A DNA stretch of 7,287 nt, from the NCBI GenBank assembly GCA_946222725.1, contig CAMIHT010000078.1:1-7287 (forward strand). Reading direction: 5' to 3'. Below the pieces are notes generated by a model that saw only the letters and a program-made list of their open reading frames with translations, did not search any database and was not told the DNA's origin. This stretch comes from Actinotignum schaalii. Lineage in GTDB: Bacteria; Actinomycetota; Actinomycetes; Actinomycetales; Actinomycetaceae. Positions 1-7,230 of the stretch are shown here, piece by piece. The translations under genes and the position numbers were made by a program. Each line of letters opens with the position of its first letter. The stretch's first letter is position 1.

Positions 1-1
1 G

Positions 2-208
2 CTTAAGCCCGCGGTTCGAGTCCTCATGGTACCTGTGCCGCCGGCCAGTGCCGCGGGAAGCGGTGGGGTTGGAAGTGCGCGTCGGGTGTCGCTCGGGGTG
101 GCGCAGACTTCCGCGCGCCTGGGAAGTGGAGCACCCATGGAAGGTGATGAGCTGCTCGAGTGGGTGTCCAATCTCATCACCGCGGTATTTATCTCTTCGG
201 TGGGTTAG
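2..208 (+). CDS. mfd: Transcription-repair coupling factor Mfd, C-terminal end (partial)
   Basis: The frame is open from the window edge to a TAG at 206-208 and gives the last 68 residues of a protein whose start lies upstream. It opens with LKPAVRVLMVPVP and ends with GDELLEWVSNLITAVF. Actinobacterial Mfd proteins end in the same way: a (V)KPA-hydrophobic-LVP segment, then a short basic/Gly linker, then a (E/D)LLxW..LI helix, which is part of the C-terminal regulatory domain of this SF2 translocase. Mfd removes RNA polymerase stalled at DNA lesions and recruits UvrA. The position upstream of eno agrees with actinobacterial gene order. The linker between the two conserved blocks, about residues 14-45, is Gly/Ser/Ala-rich and looks some 20 residues longer than I expect. 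The call rests on remembered family sequence and synteny with only a fragment visible. Confidence 0.75.
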   Translation, partial: LKPAVRVLMVPVPPASAAGSGGVGSARRVSLGVAQTSARLGSGAPMEGDELLEWVSNLITAVFISSVG

Positions 209-508
209 ATTCGGGCTACTTTGGGCCGCGCAGCCGGTGCTCTCGGGCTGCCGGTCTGCCCGCATACGCACCGCTGTGACGGTTTCGCATTTGAAGCATC
301 TTTATTAATACTGTCGTAATTTGATAAATTAAATCGTACGTTGTGGCGGTGGAATCGATGGGCTGGGCTGCGGGTACCCGCGTGGAAAGCTGGCGCGCTC
401 GTGTGCTTATGTTCGTTAGGGGCGCCTAAGTCCAAGAAATGGGATGACGCAACGGCACCGATGGTGGCGGCTACCTGTGGCGTGGCTGCTGAGAGCGTAA
501 GGAAGAAT
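209..508 (+). other. Intergenic region and long leader before the LPXTG gene
   Basis: This 300-base stretch holds no gene I can support. The first part (209-289) is GC-rich, with a 6-bp inverted repeat (GCAGCC at 230-235, GGCTGC at 246-251) that lacks a T-tract, so a terminator for mfd is doubtful. Bases about 290-335 are sharply AT-rich and are the likely promoter region. The remaining 170 bases or so form a long untranslated leader. They include a perfect 12-base palindrome GCGGGTACCCGC at 370-381. I recognise no known riboswitch consensus in it. The frame of the downstream gene stays open through the leader back to a TTG at 341, but that part does not look like protein of this gene. Confidence 0.6.
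290..335 (+). promoter_or_regulatory. AT-rich promoter/operator region of the LPXTG gene
   Basis: This is the most AT-rich patch of an otherwise GC-rich window. It contains a -35-like TTGAAG (291-296) and several possible -10 hexamers, including TAATTT (317-322), but no pair with ideal spacing. A perfect dyad, TAATTT-GAT-AAATTA, lies at 317-331 and could bind a dimeric regulator or simply reflect AT content. The composition supports a promoter; the exact start site cannot be set by eye. Confidence 0.4.
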
Positions 509-2149
509 ATGAAGAAAGTACTCAGAGGTGTCGTGGCTGCCGCGACCGCCTGCACAGTGATGCTGGGCGGTGCGGGCGCGGCTCTCGCGGATTCGACAAG
601 CCTGAACGAAGCCACCGCGCCGCTTGCTTCGGAGGTGTCTTCGGGTGCCGGAGCTGCGGGCGCTGCCGATGCGGGCGCGCCGGCCCCTGCCGCCGCTGCT
701 GATACCAGTACTGCCGACTACGCTGCGGGCAAGATTAATGAAGCCTTGGGGGCTACCCCTGCCGATCAGGCCGATGCCTGGATGGTAAGTGCGCTGCAGA
801 ATCAGGCCTCTCACTACTCCAAGGCCTATGTGGACCAGCGTTTCGTTGCGGCCGCCCAAGCCTATGTGAACGCCTATTCCAACGGGGTATCCGAGCTGGA
901 CAAGGCTATTGTTGAAGTGACCAAGACGGCTAAAACCGTTGCGGAAATGGATCGCCGGGTCAACGAAGAATTCCAGAAGTCCGCGGCCGGAAATAAGAGC
1001 GAAGTTGTCCAGAAGATTCGTTCCTGCATCGACCTCGCCAAGCAGGGCAAGAGCAAGGAATTCAACCAGTGCCTCAACGGCATTATCGTGCTGCAGAATC
1101 TCGAAGCCTACGAGAAGATGATTATTGCGGGTGACGCGGTGCTCAACGGGGATGTTTCCTATATTGATGCGGACACCCTCGCCCAGCTCAAGAAAGACGT
1201 TGCCTACCTGCGTGAAGCAGCGGCGTACCGCCCCGAAGCTGAGAAACTGACCGGGAAGACGTGGTGGAAGGATATTGATCCCGCCACCATTACCCCGCTT
1301 GGGGATGCCGAATATGCTCGCCTGGAACAGCTGCGCTGGATTATCTCCGGCGAAAAGGAATTCAACGGCGTGAAAACCACCTACGGGCAGAGCTCGAACC
1401 GGGTGCGTGACCTGGTCCGCAAGGCAGGCTCTCTCAAGGCCAAGGCTGACACCGCTGCTCTCATCGCGGGCTTGCAGAACCCGGTGGTGCGCAATGCGGC
1501 CCAGCAGCTTTTCGACGCTGGCCCGGATAACTATGCTGCCGATACCTTCTCGCATGTGCTTCCGCTCCTCGACGCCTGGGCTACCAAGCTGAGTGAAGCG
1601 AAAGCCGCTATTGAAGCCGAACAAGCCGCTCAGCTCAAGGCTCTAGCCGCGCTGGATTGCGCTCCGGAAGCAGCGCGCACGAAGGCTGACACTGATATTC
1701 AGGCAGCTACCGCTGCGGCGCTTGAAAAGCTCAAGCCGGTTGTGGACGAAGGCGTGCTCGCTGAGATCACTGCCGAACACGCAGCAACCGTGCGCGGCGC
1801 CGTCCATAACGTTGCTTCTCTCAAGGAATGCACACCCGCCGATCCGGTCCCGACCCAGCCGGCGGAACCGACGCAGCCTGCCGACCCGACTCAGCCGGCG
1901 CAGCCGACTACTCCGGCTCAGCCCGCGGAACCGACGCAGCCTGCGCAGCCCACTCTGCCGGCACCCGCGGACCCGGCCCCGGCAGGATCCGCCAAACCGG
2001 CTGCTCCCGCTAAGCCCGGCAAGACCGTGGTGAAGAAGTCGGCGAAGAAGCTCCCGAATACCGGTGCGGAAGCCGCTTCCTTGGCGCTCCTCTCCGGCGC
2101 TCTGCTCGCCGGTGGGGCGCTCGCGGTGCGGCGTCGTCGTGCTGCCTAA
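509..2149 (+). CDS. LPXTG-anchored, predicted alpha-helical surface protein of unknown function
   Basis: A 546-residue exported protein attached to the peptidoglycan by sortase. I chose ATG 509 because AAGGAAG (499-505) lies just upstream and because it gives a clean signal peptide: MKK, a hydrophobic stretch, then ALA27|D28. Residues 28-70 are an Ala/Gly/Ser/Pro linker. Residues about 71-441 are a long, predicted helical region rich in Ala, Lys, Glu and Gln, with cysteines only at 173, 188, 384 and 441. Residues 443-503 are a Pro/Thr/Gln/Ala wall-spanning stalk with PTQPA-type repeats. The end is a standard sorting signal: LPNTG at 515-519, hydrophobic helix about 523-540, then RRRRAA. I recognise no enzymatic or adhesin domain. 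It is monocistronic, with its own AT-rich promoter region and a strong terminator. An adhesin or wall-associated structural role is possible but is inferred only from the architecture. Confidence 0.93.
   Translation: MKKVLRGVVAAATACTVMLGGAGAALADSTSLNEATAPLASEVSSGAGAAGAADAGAPAPAAAADTSTADYAAGKINEALGATPADQADAWMVSALQNQASHYSKAYVDQRFVAAAQAYVNAYSNGVSELDKAIVEVTKTAKTVAEMDRRVNEEFQKSAAGNKSEVVQKIRSCIDLAKQGKSKEFNQCLNGIIVLQNLEAYEKMIIAGDAVLNGDVSYIDADTLAQLKKDVAYLREAAAYRPEAEKLTGKTWWKDIDPATITPLGDAEYARLEQLRWIISGEKEFNGVKTTYGQSSNRVRDLVRKAGSLKAKADTAALIAGLQNPVVRNAAQQLFDAGPDNYAADTFSHVLPLLDAWATKLSEAKAAIEAEQAAQLKALAALDCAPEAARTKADTDIQAATAAALEKLKPVVDEGVLAEITAEHAATVRGAVHNVASLKECTPADPVPTQPAEPTQPADPTQPAQPTTPAQPAEPTQPAQPTLPAPADPAPAGSAKPAAPAKPGKTVVKKSAKKLPNTGAEAASLALLSGALLAGGALAVRRRRAA
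1862..1944 (+). repeat. Direct repeats encoding the Pro-rich stalk
   Basis: A 20-base unit is repeated exactly at 1862-1881 and 1925-1944, 63 bases (21 codons) apart and in frame. Each copy encodes the AEPTQPA portion of the wall-spanning stalk. Degenerate PTQPA/PAQPT copies lie between and around them. Such repeats can expand or contract by slippage or recombination, changing stalk length. Confidence 0.75.
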
Positions 2150-2178
2150 ACGCGGCCATTAAATGAGCTGATGCTCGG

Positions 2179-2226
2179 GCGGGCCCGGCACGTGCGATAT
2201 ACCAGCGCGTGCCGGGCCCGCTTTTT
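2179..2226 (+). terminator. Rho-independent terminator after the LPXTG gene
   Basis: The arms GCGGGCCCGGCACG (2179-2192) and CGTGCCGGGCCCGC (2208-2221) pair perfectly over 14 bp. One G·T wobble and two more pairs continue inward to a loop at 2196-2204. Five T residues follow at 2222-2226. It starts 29 bases after the stop codon and separates the surface-protein gene from the next gene. Confidence 0.93.
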
Positions 2227-2236
2227 CGAAAAACTA

Positions 2237-2264
2237 GTGACGTTTCATTTTCTTGCTTTAGAAT
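2237..2264 (+). promoter_or_regulatory. Candidate promoter of the small membrane-protein gene
   Basis: A good -10 hexamer TAGAAT (2259-2264) is preceded at a 16-base spacing by GTGACG (2237-2242), which matches four of six positions of TTGACA. Transcription would start near 2271, about 20 bases before the start codon. It lies directly after the strong terminator, where a fresh promoter is needed. Confidence 0.5.
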
Positions 2265-2291
2265 CATGGAAAGCACAACAAAGGAGTTGTT

Positions 2292-2636
2292 ATGACGATG
2301 AACGTGAGTCCGAATCTTCTAAAAAATTTTGCACGGCGCACGTACGGCGTCGCGGGGGCGTTGCTGGTCATCGCGATTTTCCTCCAGATTGCGGGGCCCT
2401 TCGCCATGCTGGAGCTCAATGAGCTTCCCGCTGGCACCGCCGATCCGGTCAAGGTTGGCCTGGCCTTTGTAGTCAAGGTGCTCATGGACATCTTCACCCT
2501 GCAGCTGGCCGGGGTTGCCGCGCTCATCGCTTTCTTGGCTCACCCCGTGCTGACTTCGGTGGTGAAAGAGGAGGGGAGCGGGGCGGGCGTCGTCGTCGTT
2601 CCTAACAGCGCAACGGAAGAAACCGCGGTGCATTAA
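2292..2636 (+). CDS. Small two-helix membrane protein, unknown function
   Basis: A 114-residue protein I do not recognise. ATG 2292 is chosen because a perfect AAGGAG (2281-2286) sits five bases upstream; the second ATG at 2298 would leave 11. A basic N-terminus (KNFARR, residues 11-16) precedes a hydrophobic helix at about 18-39. A short polar loop with ELNELPAGTADP (41-52) follows, then a second, longer hydrophobic stretch at about 55-84, then a polar Gly/Val/Glu tail. By the positive-inside rule both ends would be cytoplasmic, with the loop outside. The second helix holds K62 and D66, unusual charges for a simple anchor. It lies between an LPXTG gene and eno, with its own promoter and a 219-base gap to eno, so no functional link to either is shown. 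The coding call is well supported by the ribosome site and membrane topology; the function is unknown. Confidence 0.82.
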   Translation: MTMNVSPNLLKNFARRTYGVAGALLVIAIFLQIAGPFAMLELNELPAGTADPVKVGLAFVVKVLMDIFTLQLAGVAALIAFLAHPVLTSVVKEEGSGAGVVVVPNSATEETAVH

Positions 2637-2666
2637 ACTCTCCGCGCAAGTGCGTGAGCTACATAG

Positions 2667-4136
<1,470 letters not shown>

Positions 4137-4201
4137 GGCTCTGGAAGCTCTGGGCTGGCTAGCTGGGTAATCAGGTAGCCGGCGGCCTACGGATAGCGCT
4201 G

Positions 4202-4239
4202 AGCGCCGCTCCTTCTCTTCGGGGAAGGGGCGGCGCTTT
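4202..4239 (+). terminator. Rho-independent terminator after eno, with UUCG tetraloop
   Basis: Arm 4202-4209 (AGCGCCGC) pairs perfectly with 4230-4237. After a T·G wobble the stem continues through 4211-4215 with 4224-4228, and closes on C4217-TTCG-G4222, the very stable cUUCGg tetraloop. The stem has about 16 pairs. The T-tract is short and interrupted (TTTGTT from 4237), so termination efficiency is less certain than the hairpin itself. Confidence 0.85.
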
Positions 4240-4403
4240 GTTGCGTGACCGTTTTCCGAGGTGTACTTCGCATGTACGACATCTGCACTACATCTCTGAA
4301 AACATATGCCACCCCGGTAAGGGGGCGTGTGGCTATTGAGTTTTGTGAGACTCGCGAGATTCTCGGGGGCGCGCCCTATTCGCGGGCGATGATGCCAGGC
4401 GCC

Positions 4404-4416
4404 TAGACTGGTAGCC
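4404..4416 (+). promoter_or_regulatory. -10 element giving a probable leaderless ftsB transcript
   Basis: TAGACT (4404-4409) is a good actinobacterial -10 (TAnnnT). Only seven bases separate it from the ATG at 4417, which is where transcription would be expected to begin. No Shine-Dalgarno lies upstream of the ATG. Both facts point to a leaderless mRNA, which is common in actinobacteria. A -35 is not clear; TTCGCG (4379-4384) is weak and 19 bases away. Confidence 0.6.
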
Positions 4417-5559
4417 ATGAGTGTTCGCCGTCCCCCCTCGCGCCCCGAGCGCAACCGCCGCATCTCCGCGCGCGGAGTTCTGGGGAATCAAGGATCTGAA
4501 GCGAACCAAGGAAATCAGGCGAAGCGCCGCGACGCGGCGCTGAACCGCAGGGATGCTGCGCCGAATCCCCGGGACGCCGGGGCAAACCCCCGCTCAAGTG
4601 GTACCCGGCGAAAAGGATCCGACCTCATGCCGCGCGGTAAAGCAGGTAGTCGGAAACCGAAGCGACTCGATAGGGGAGCGCGCGGCGATGCGCAGGTGCG
4701 CTCAGCCCACTCGGCAGCCCGTTCAGCCAGTTCTCCCGCTCGCGCCGGGGCTGCTTACCGCAGTGAAACGTCACCGCGGCCGGGGGCTACCCCGCGTCCC
4801 GGAGCCAAGTCGCGTCCCGAAGGAAAGCCGTGGCAGGGCGGTAACCAGCGCCAAGCCACCCTTAACCGCTCGGATAAAAGTAGCCGGCCCGGGCCGGGCG
4901 GTACGCCAGGGAACAAAGCCGGGCGAAAAGGTCAGCGCCGGGCCATAAAAGTGGAAACCGGCCAGCGCCAGCACACCGTGAGCTTGCGAGCCGTAGCTAT
5001 CGCGCTTTTCGCGATCCTTGCCATTATTATTGTGACTCCCACGGTTTCGCGCTTCTCAGAACAGCAGCACGAATTGCGGGCGGTGCGCGCGGAGCTAGAA
5101 GGTGTGCAGCAGCACACTCGGGAACTCGAAGTGGAAAAAGCTTTGTGGAACGACCCGGATTACGTGCGGGCCCAAGCCCGGGTGCGGCTTGGCTACGTTG
5201 TTCCCGGCCAGCGGCTCTTCGTGGGCGCGGACCCGAATGAGGGCACCGCCCAGGAGCAGCTGGAAGAACGCGTCGCCACCGTCAATCGGGAGCGTCGCGC
5301 GAATACCCCGTGGTACATTACCGGCTGGGATTCCATTACCATCGCGGGTAATTCCGTGGACGGGCAGATTGATAACCCGGACGAAGCCCCGATGTATACG
5401 CCGCCCACGCCGCAACCGGATAGCGCCACGCAGCCGGAAGGCGAAACCCCGGCGGAGAACTCGGCATCCGCGCCGGCAGAACCGCCGGCAGAACAACCCG
5501 CGCCGGAAGACGCCGCAAACCAGGCCCCTGATACCGCGCCCGCCCCCGAAGGAGAATAA
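4417..5559 (+). CDS. ftsB: FtsB/DivIC-family septum formation initiator with long basic and acidic tails
   Basis: A single-pass membrane protein of 380 residues. In this family the extracytoplasmic coiled coil joins FtsL and FtsQ/DivIB to activate septal wall synthesis. Residues 1-188 are Arg/Lys-rich, low-complexity and presumably cytoplasmic: about 45 basic against 12 acidic residues. They include a 7-residue tandem repeat (RRDAALN-like, 36-63) and PRPGA repeats (119-136). The membrane helix is about 189-209 and the short coiled coil about 212-243. The family-typical segment LWNDPDYVRAQARVRLGYV (243-261) and PGQ (263-265) follow. A WYITGWDSI segment (299-307) leads to an acidic Pro/Glu/Ala tail (311-380) with 15 acidic and no basic residues. 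It is far longer than E. coli FtsB (103 residues). The ATG at 4417 fits a leaderless start; the in-frame ATG at 4627 is a weaker alternative. It is first in an operon with DUF501 and ppx, the order of Rv1024-Rv1026. The symbol is by family and position. Confidence 0.9.
   Translation: MSVRRPPSRPERNRRISARGVLGNQGSEANQGNQAKRRDAALNRRDAAPNPRDAGANPRSSGTRRKGSDLMPRGKAGSRKPKRLDRGARGDAQVRSAHSAARSASSPARAGAAYRSETSPRPGATPRPGAKSRPEGKPWQGGNQRQATLNRSDKSSRPGPGGTPGNKAGRKGQRRAIKVETGQRQHTVSLRAVAIALFAILAIIIVTPTVSRFSEQQHELRAVRAELEGVQQHTRELEVEKALWNDPDYVRAQARVRLGYVVPGQRLFVGADPNEGTAQEQLEERVATVNRERRANTPWYITGWDSITIAGNSVDGQIDNPDEAPMYTPPTPQPDSATQPEGETPAENSASAPAEPPAEQPAPEDAANQAPDTAPAPEGE
4522..4605 (+). repeat. 21-base-period tandem repeat in the ftsB 5' region
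   Basis: Four degenerate 7-residue units run head to tail at residues 36-63: KRRDAAL, NRRDAAP, NPRDAGA, NPRSSGT. Each is 21 bases long. The units alternate basic and acidic residues (RRD/PRD) and have diverged at the DNA level. Confidence 0.65.
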
Positions 5560-5561
5560 GC

Positions 5562-6155
5562 ATGACCGATGTCCTCACCGAGCGCGATGTCACCCCCGAG
5601 CTCCTCACCCGCATCGCCGCGAACGCCACCCCGCTGCGCCCCACCGACCGCGCCGAGGTAGCCGCCCAGCTCGGGCGGGTCCCTCGCGGCCTCGTCGGTA
5701 TCGGTGCGCGCTGCGCCTGCGGCCGCCCCGCGGTCACCATCACCCTGCCGCGCCTCGGCCACGGCGAACCCTTCCCGACCCTCTTCTACCTGTGCCTGCC
5801 CTACCTGGTCAAAGAGATTTCGCGCCTGGAAGCGCGCGGGGAAATGGCCACCATGACCGCTGCTTTATCCGACGACGCCGCACTGCGGGCCGCACACCAG
5901 GCAGCCCACGAATCCTATATAGCGCGCCGCTCCCTGCTCGGTGATGTTCCGGAAATCGCCGGGGTGTCGGCCGGGGGCATGCCCGAGCGGGTTAAATGCC
6001 TGCACGCGCTGGCCGGCTACGCGCTGAGCGCGGGGCGGGGAGTATGCCCGCTGGGAGACCGTGCCCTTGACCTCGTGGATTGGGATTCCACCATCTGCCA
6101 CTGCGAGGATGTGCCCGATTCCCGCGATGCTAAAACCAGCGCGGCAGCGCACTGA
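5562..6155 (+). CDS. DUF501 family protein
   Basis: A 197-residue protein of the DUF501 family, which in actinobacteria sits between the FtsB-like gene and ppx (as Rv1025 does). Its biochemical role is not established. Family-type blocks are visible: a Cys-containing segment CACGRPAV (51-58), the FPTLFYLCLPYLVKEISRLEA stretch (71-91), GEMATMTA (93-100), an AHQAAHESYIARR helix (111-123) and AGGMPERVKCLHALAGY (137-153), then GVCPLGDRAL (160-169). C51, C53, C78, C146, H148, C162, C179, H180 and C181 form an unusually Cys/His-rich set for a predicted cytoplasmic protein. No signal peptide or clear membrane helix is seen. ATG 5562 has AAGGAG (5549-5554) seven bases upstream, inside the end of the upstream gene, and only two bases separate the genes, so the two are probably co-transcribed and may be translationally coupled. 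Confidence 0.9.
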   Translation: MTDVLTERDVTPELLTRIAANATPLRPTDRAEVAAQLGRVPRGLVGIGARCACGRPAVTITLPRLGHGEPFPTLFYLCLPYLVKEISRLEARGEMATMTAALSDDAALRAAHQAAHESYIARRSLLGDVPEIAGVSAGGMPERVKCLHALAGYALSAGRGVCPLGDRALDLVDWDSTICHCEDVPDSRDAKTSAAAH

Positions 6156-6189
6156 GCCGCGGCGCACAAGAAAGGACATAGAACCGACC

Positions 6190-7230
6190 ATGGTGGTTTC
6201 AGCTACCTCCACGCCCTCTGCACTCGCACCATTCACCGTACCCTCGCAGCGGGTCGCCGGTATTGACTGCGGAACCAATTCCATTCGCCTCCTCATTGCC
6301 GATGTTCCCGGAACGGACGGCAGCTCCTTGAGTGACATCACCCGTCAAATGGAAATTGTGTACCTGGGTCAGGGTGTGGATGCCACCGGGCACTTCGCCC
6401 CCGAAGCCCTCGAACGCACCCTCAACCAGGTCGATATTTACGCGCGCCTCTGTCGGAAAGCGGGGGTAACCTCCATTCGCTTTGCGGCTACTTCCGCCAC
6501 CCGCGATGCGGCCAACCGGGCGGAGTTCCTCGATGGGGTCATGGCCCGACTCGGGGTGCGCCCCCAGGTGCTCACCGGTGCCCAAGAAGCCCAGACCTCT
6601 TTCTCCGGCGCAATTTCCGCGCTGAGTTCACCCGGCTCCCCGGTGCTCCTTATTGACCTCGGGGGCGGCTCCACCGAACTCGTGCTCGGACACGCGGACG
6701 GCAGCGTGATAGCCAGCCATTCCATGGATATTGGCTCGGTGCGGATGCGCGAACGCCACCTGCGTCACGACCCGCCCACCCCGACCGAACTAGAAAATGC
6801 CCGTGCCGATATCCGCGCGGCCTTGGACGAAGCAGAGAAGCACGTTCCCCTCGGGAAGGCCGAACAGGTGGTCGGGGTGGCCGGTACCGTCACCTCGGTA
6901 ACCGCCACCTGGCTGGGCCTGGACACCTACGATTCGGCGGCCGTGCACGGCACCGCGATGCCGCTCGCCAGTATTGAGAAGGTAACCGACTGGTTTATCC
7001 ACGCGCCCCTAGAGGAGCGCGCCGCGCTCGGCTTTATGCACCCGGGGCGGGCCCCCGTGATCGGAGCCGGGGCGCTGGTATGGCAAGAAGTGGTGCGTCG
7101 CATTGCCGAGCGTCGCGCCGCCGCGGGCCGTCCGCTCGCCACCATCACCACGTCGGAACACGACATCCTTGACGGCCTGGCCCTGTGGGCTGCCCGGGAA
7201 CCCCAGCCTCCCGCCCGGCCCGCCGCTTAG
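6190..7230 (+). CDS. ppx: Exopolyphosphatase / GppA family phosphatase
   Basis: Member of the Ppx/GppA family (ASKHA fold), which removes terminal phosphate from polyphosphate or hydrolyses pppGpp to ppGpp; sequence alone does not separate these. The protein is 346 residues, close to the short two-domain actinobacterial Ppx. Motifs in order: phosphate-1 loop GIDCGTNSIRLLIAD (24-38), FAATSATRDA (98-107), the likely catalytic-base glutamate E133 in GAQEAQTSFSGA, the phosphate-2 loop DLGGGSTEL (156-164), AGTVTSV (231-237), HPGRAPVIGAGA (284-295) and SEHDILDGLA (322-331). ATG 6190 is the best start. The nearest Shine-Dalgarno-like AAAGGA (6171-6176) is 13 bases away, longer than ideal, and residues 1-20 before the conserved core are unlike the usual short start. 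It lies 34 bases after DUF501 and probably belongs to the same transcript. Confidence 0.93.
   Translation: MVVSATSTPSALAPFTVPSQRVAGIDCGTNSIRLLIADVPGTDGSSLSDITRQMEIVYLGQGVDATGHFAPEALERTLNQVDIYARLCRKAGVTSIRFAATSATRDAANRAEFLDGVMARLGVRPQVLTGAQEAQTSFSGAISALSSPGSPVLLIDLGGGSTELVLGHADGSVIASHSMDIGSVRMRERHLRHDPPTPTELENARADIRAALDEAEKHVPLGKAEQVVGVAGTVTSVTATWLGLDTYDSAAVHGTAMPLASIEKVTDWFIHAPLEERAALGFMHPGRAPVIGAGALVWQEVVRRIAERRAAAGRPLATITTSEHDILDGLALWAAREPQPPARPAA

Noticed and set aside
13..23. GGTTCGAGTCC, identical to the tRNA T-loop (B-box) consensus, suggesting a tRNA 3' end or an attachment site.
   Set aside because: The flanking T-stem has two mismatches, no acceptor/CCA end follows, and the bases are read in frame as the conserved AVRVL part of Mfd.
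230..251. GCAGCC/GGCTGC hairpin as the mfd terminator.
   Set aside because: Only six pairs with a ten-base loop and no T-tract after it.
341..508. In-frame extension of the LPXTG gene to a TTG at 341.
   Set aside because: No ribosome site precedes it, and it would bury the signal peptide behind 56 residues. ATG 509 has both a ribosome site and a normal signal peptide.
542..556. Possible lipobox at C15 of the surface protein (ATAC).
   Set aside because: Position -3 is Ala rather than Leu, the cysteine sits inside the hydrophobic core, and an ALA cleavage site plus LPXTG anchor explain export and attachment.
416..1624. 402-codon open frame on the minus strand across the LPXTG gene.
   Set aside because: Antisense shadow caused by codon bias; it has no ribosome site and the plus-strand frame has signal peptide and sorting signal.
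4367..4376. GGGCGCGCCC palindrome upstream of ftsB as an operator.
   Set aside because: A ten-base GC-only palindrome is easily expected by chance in GC-rich DNA, and no regulator consensus fits.
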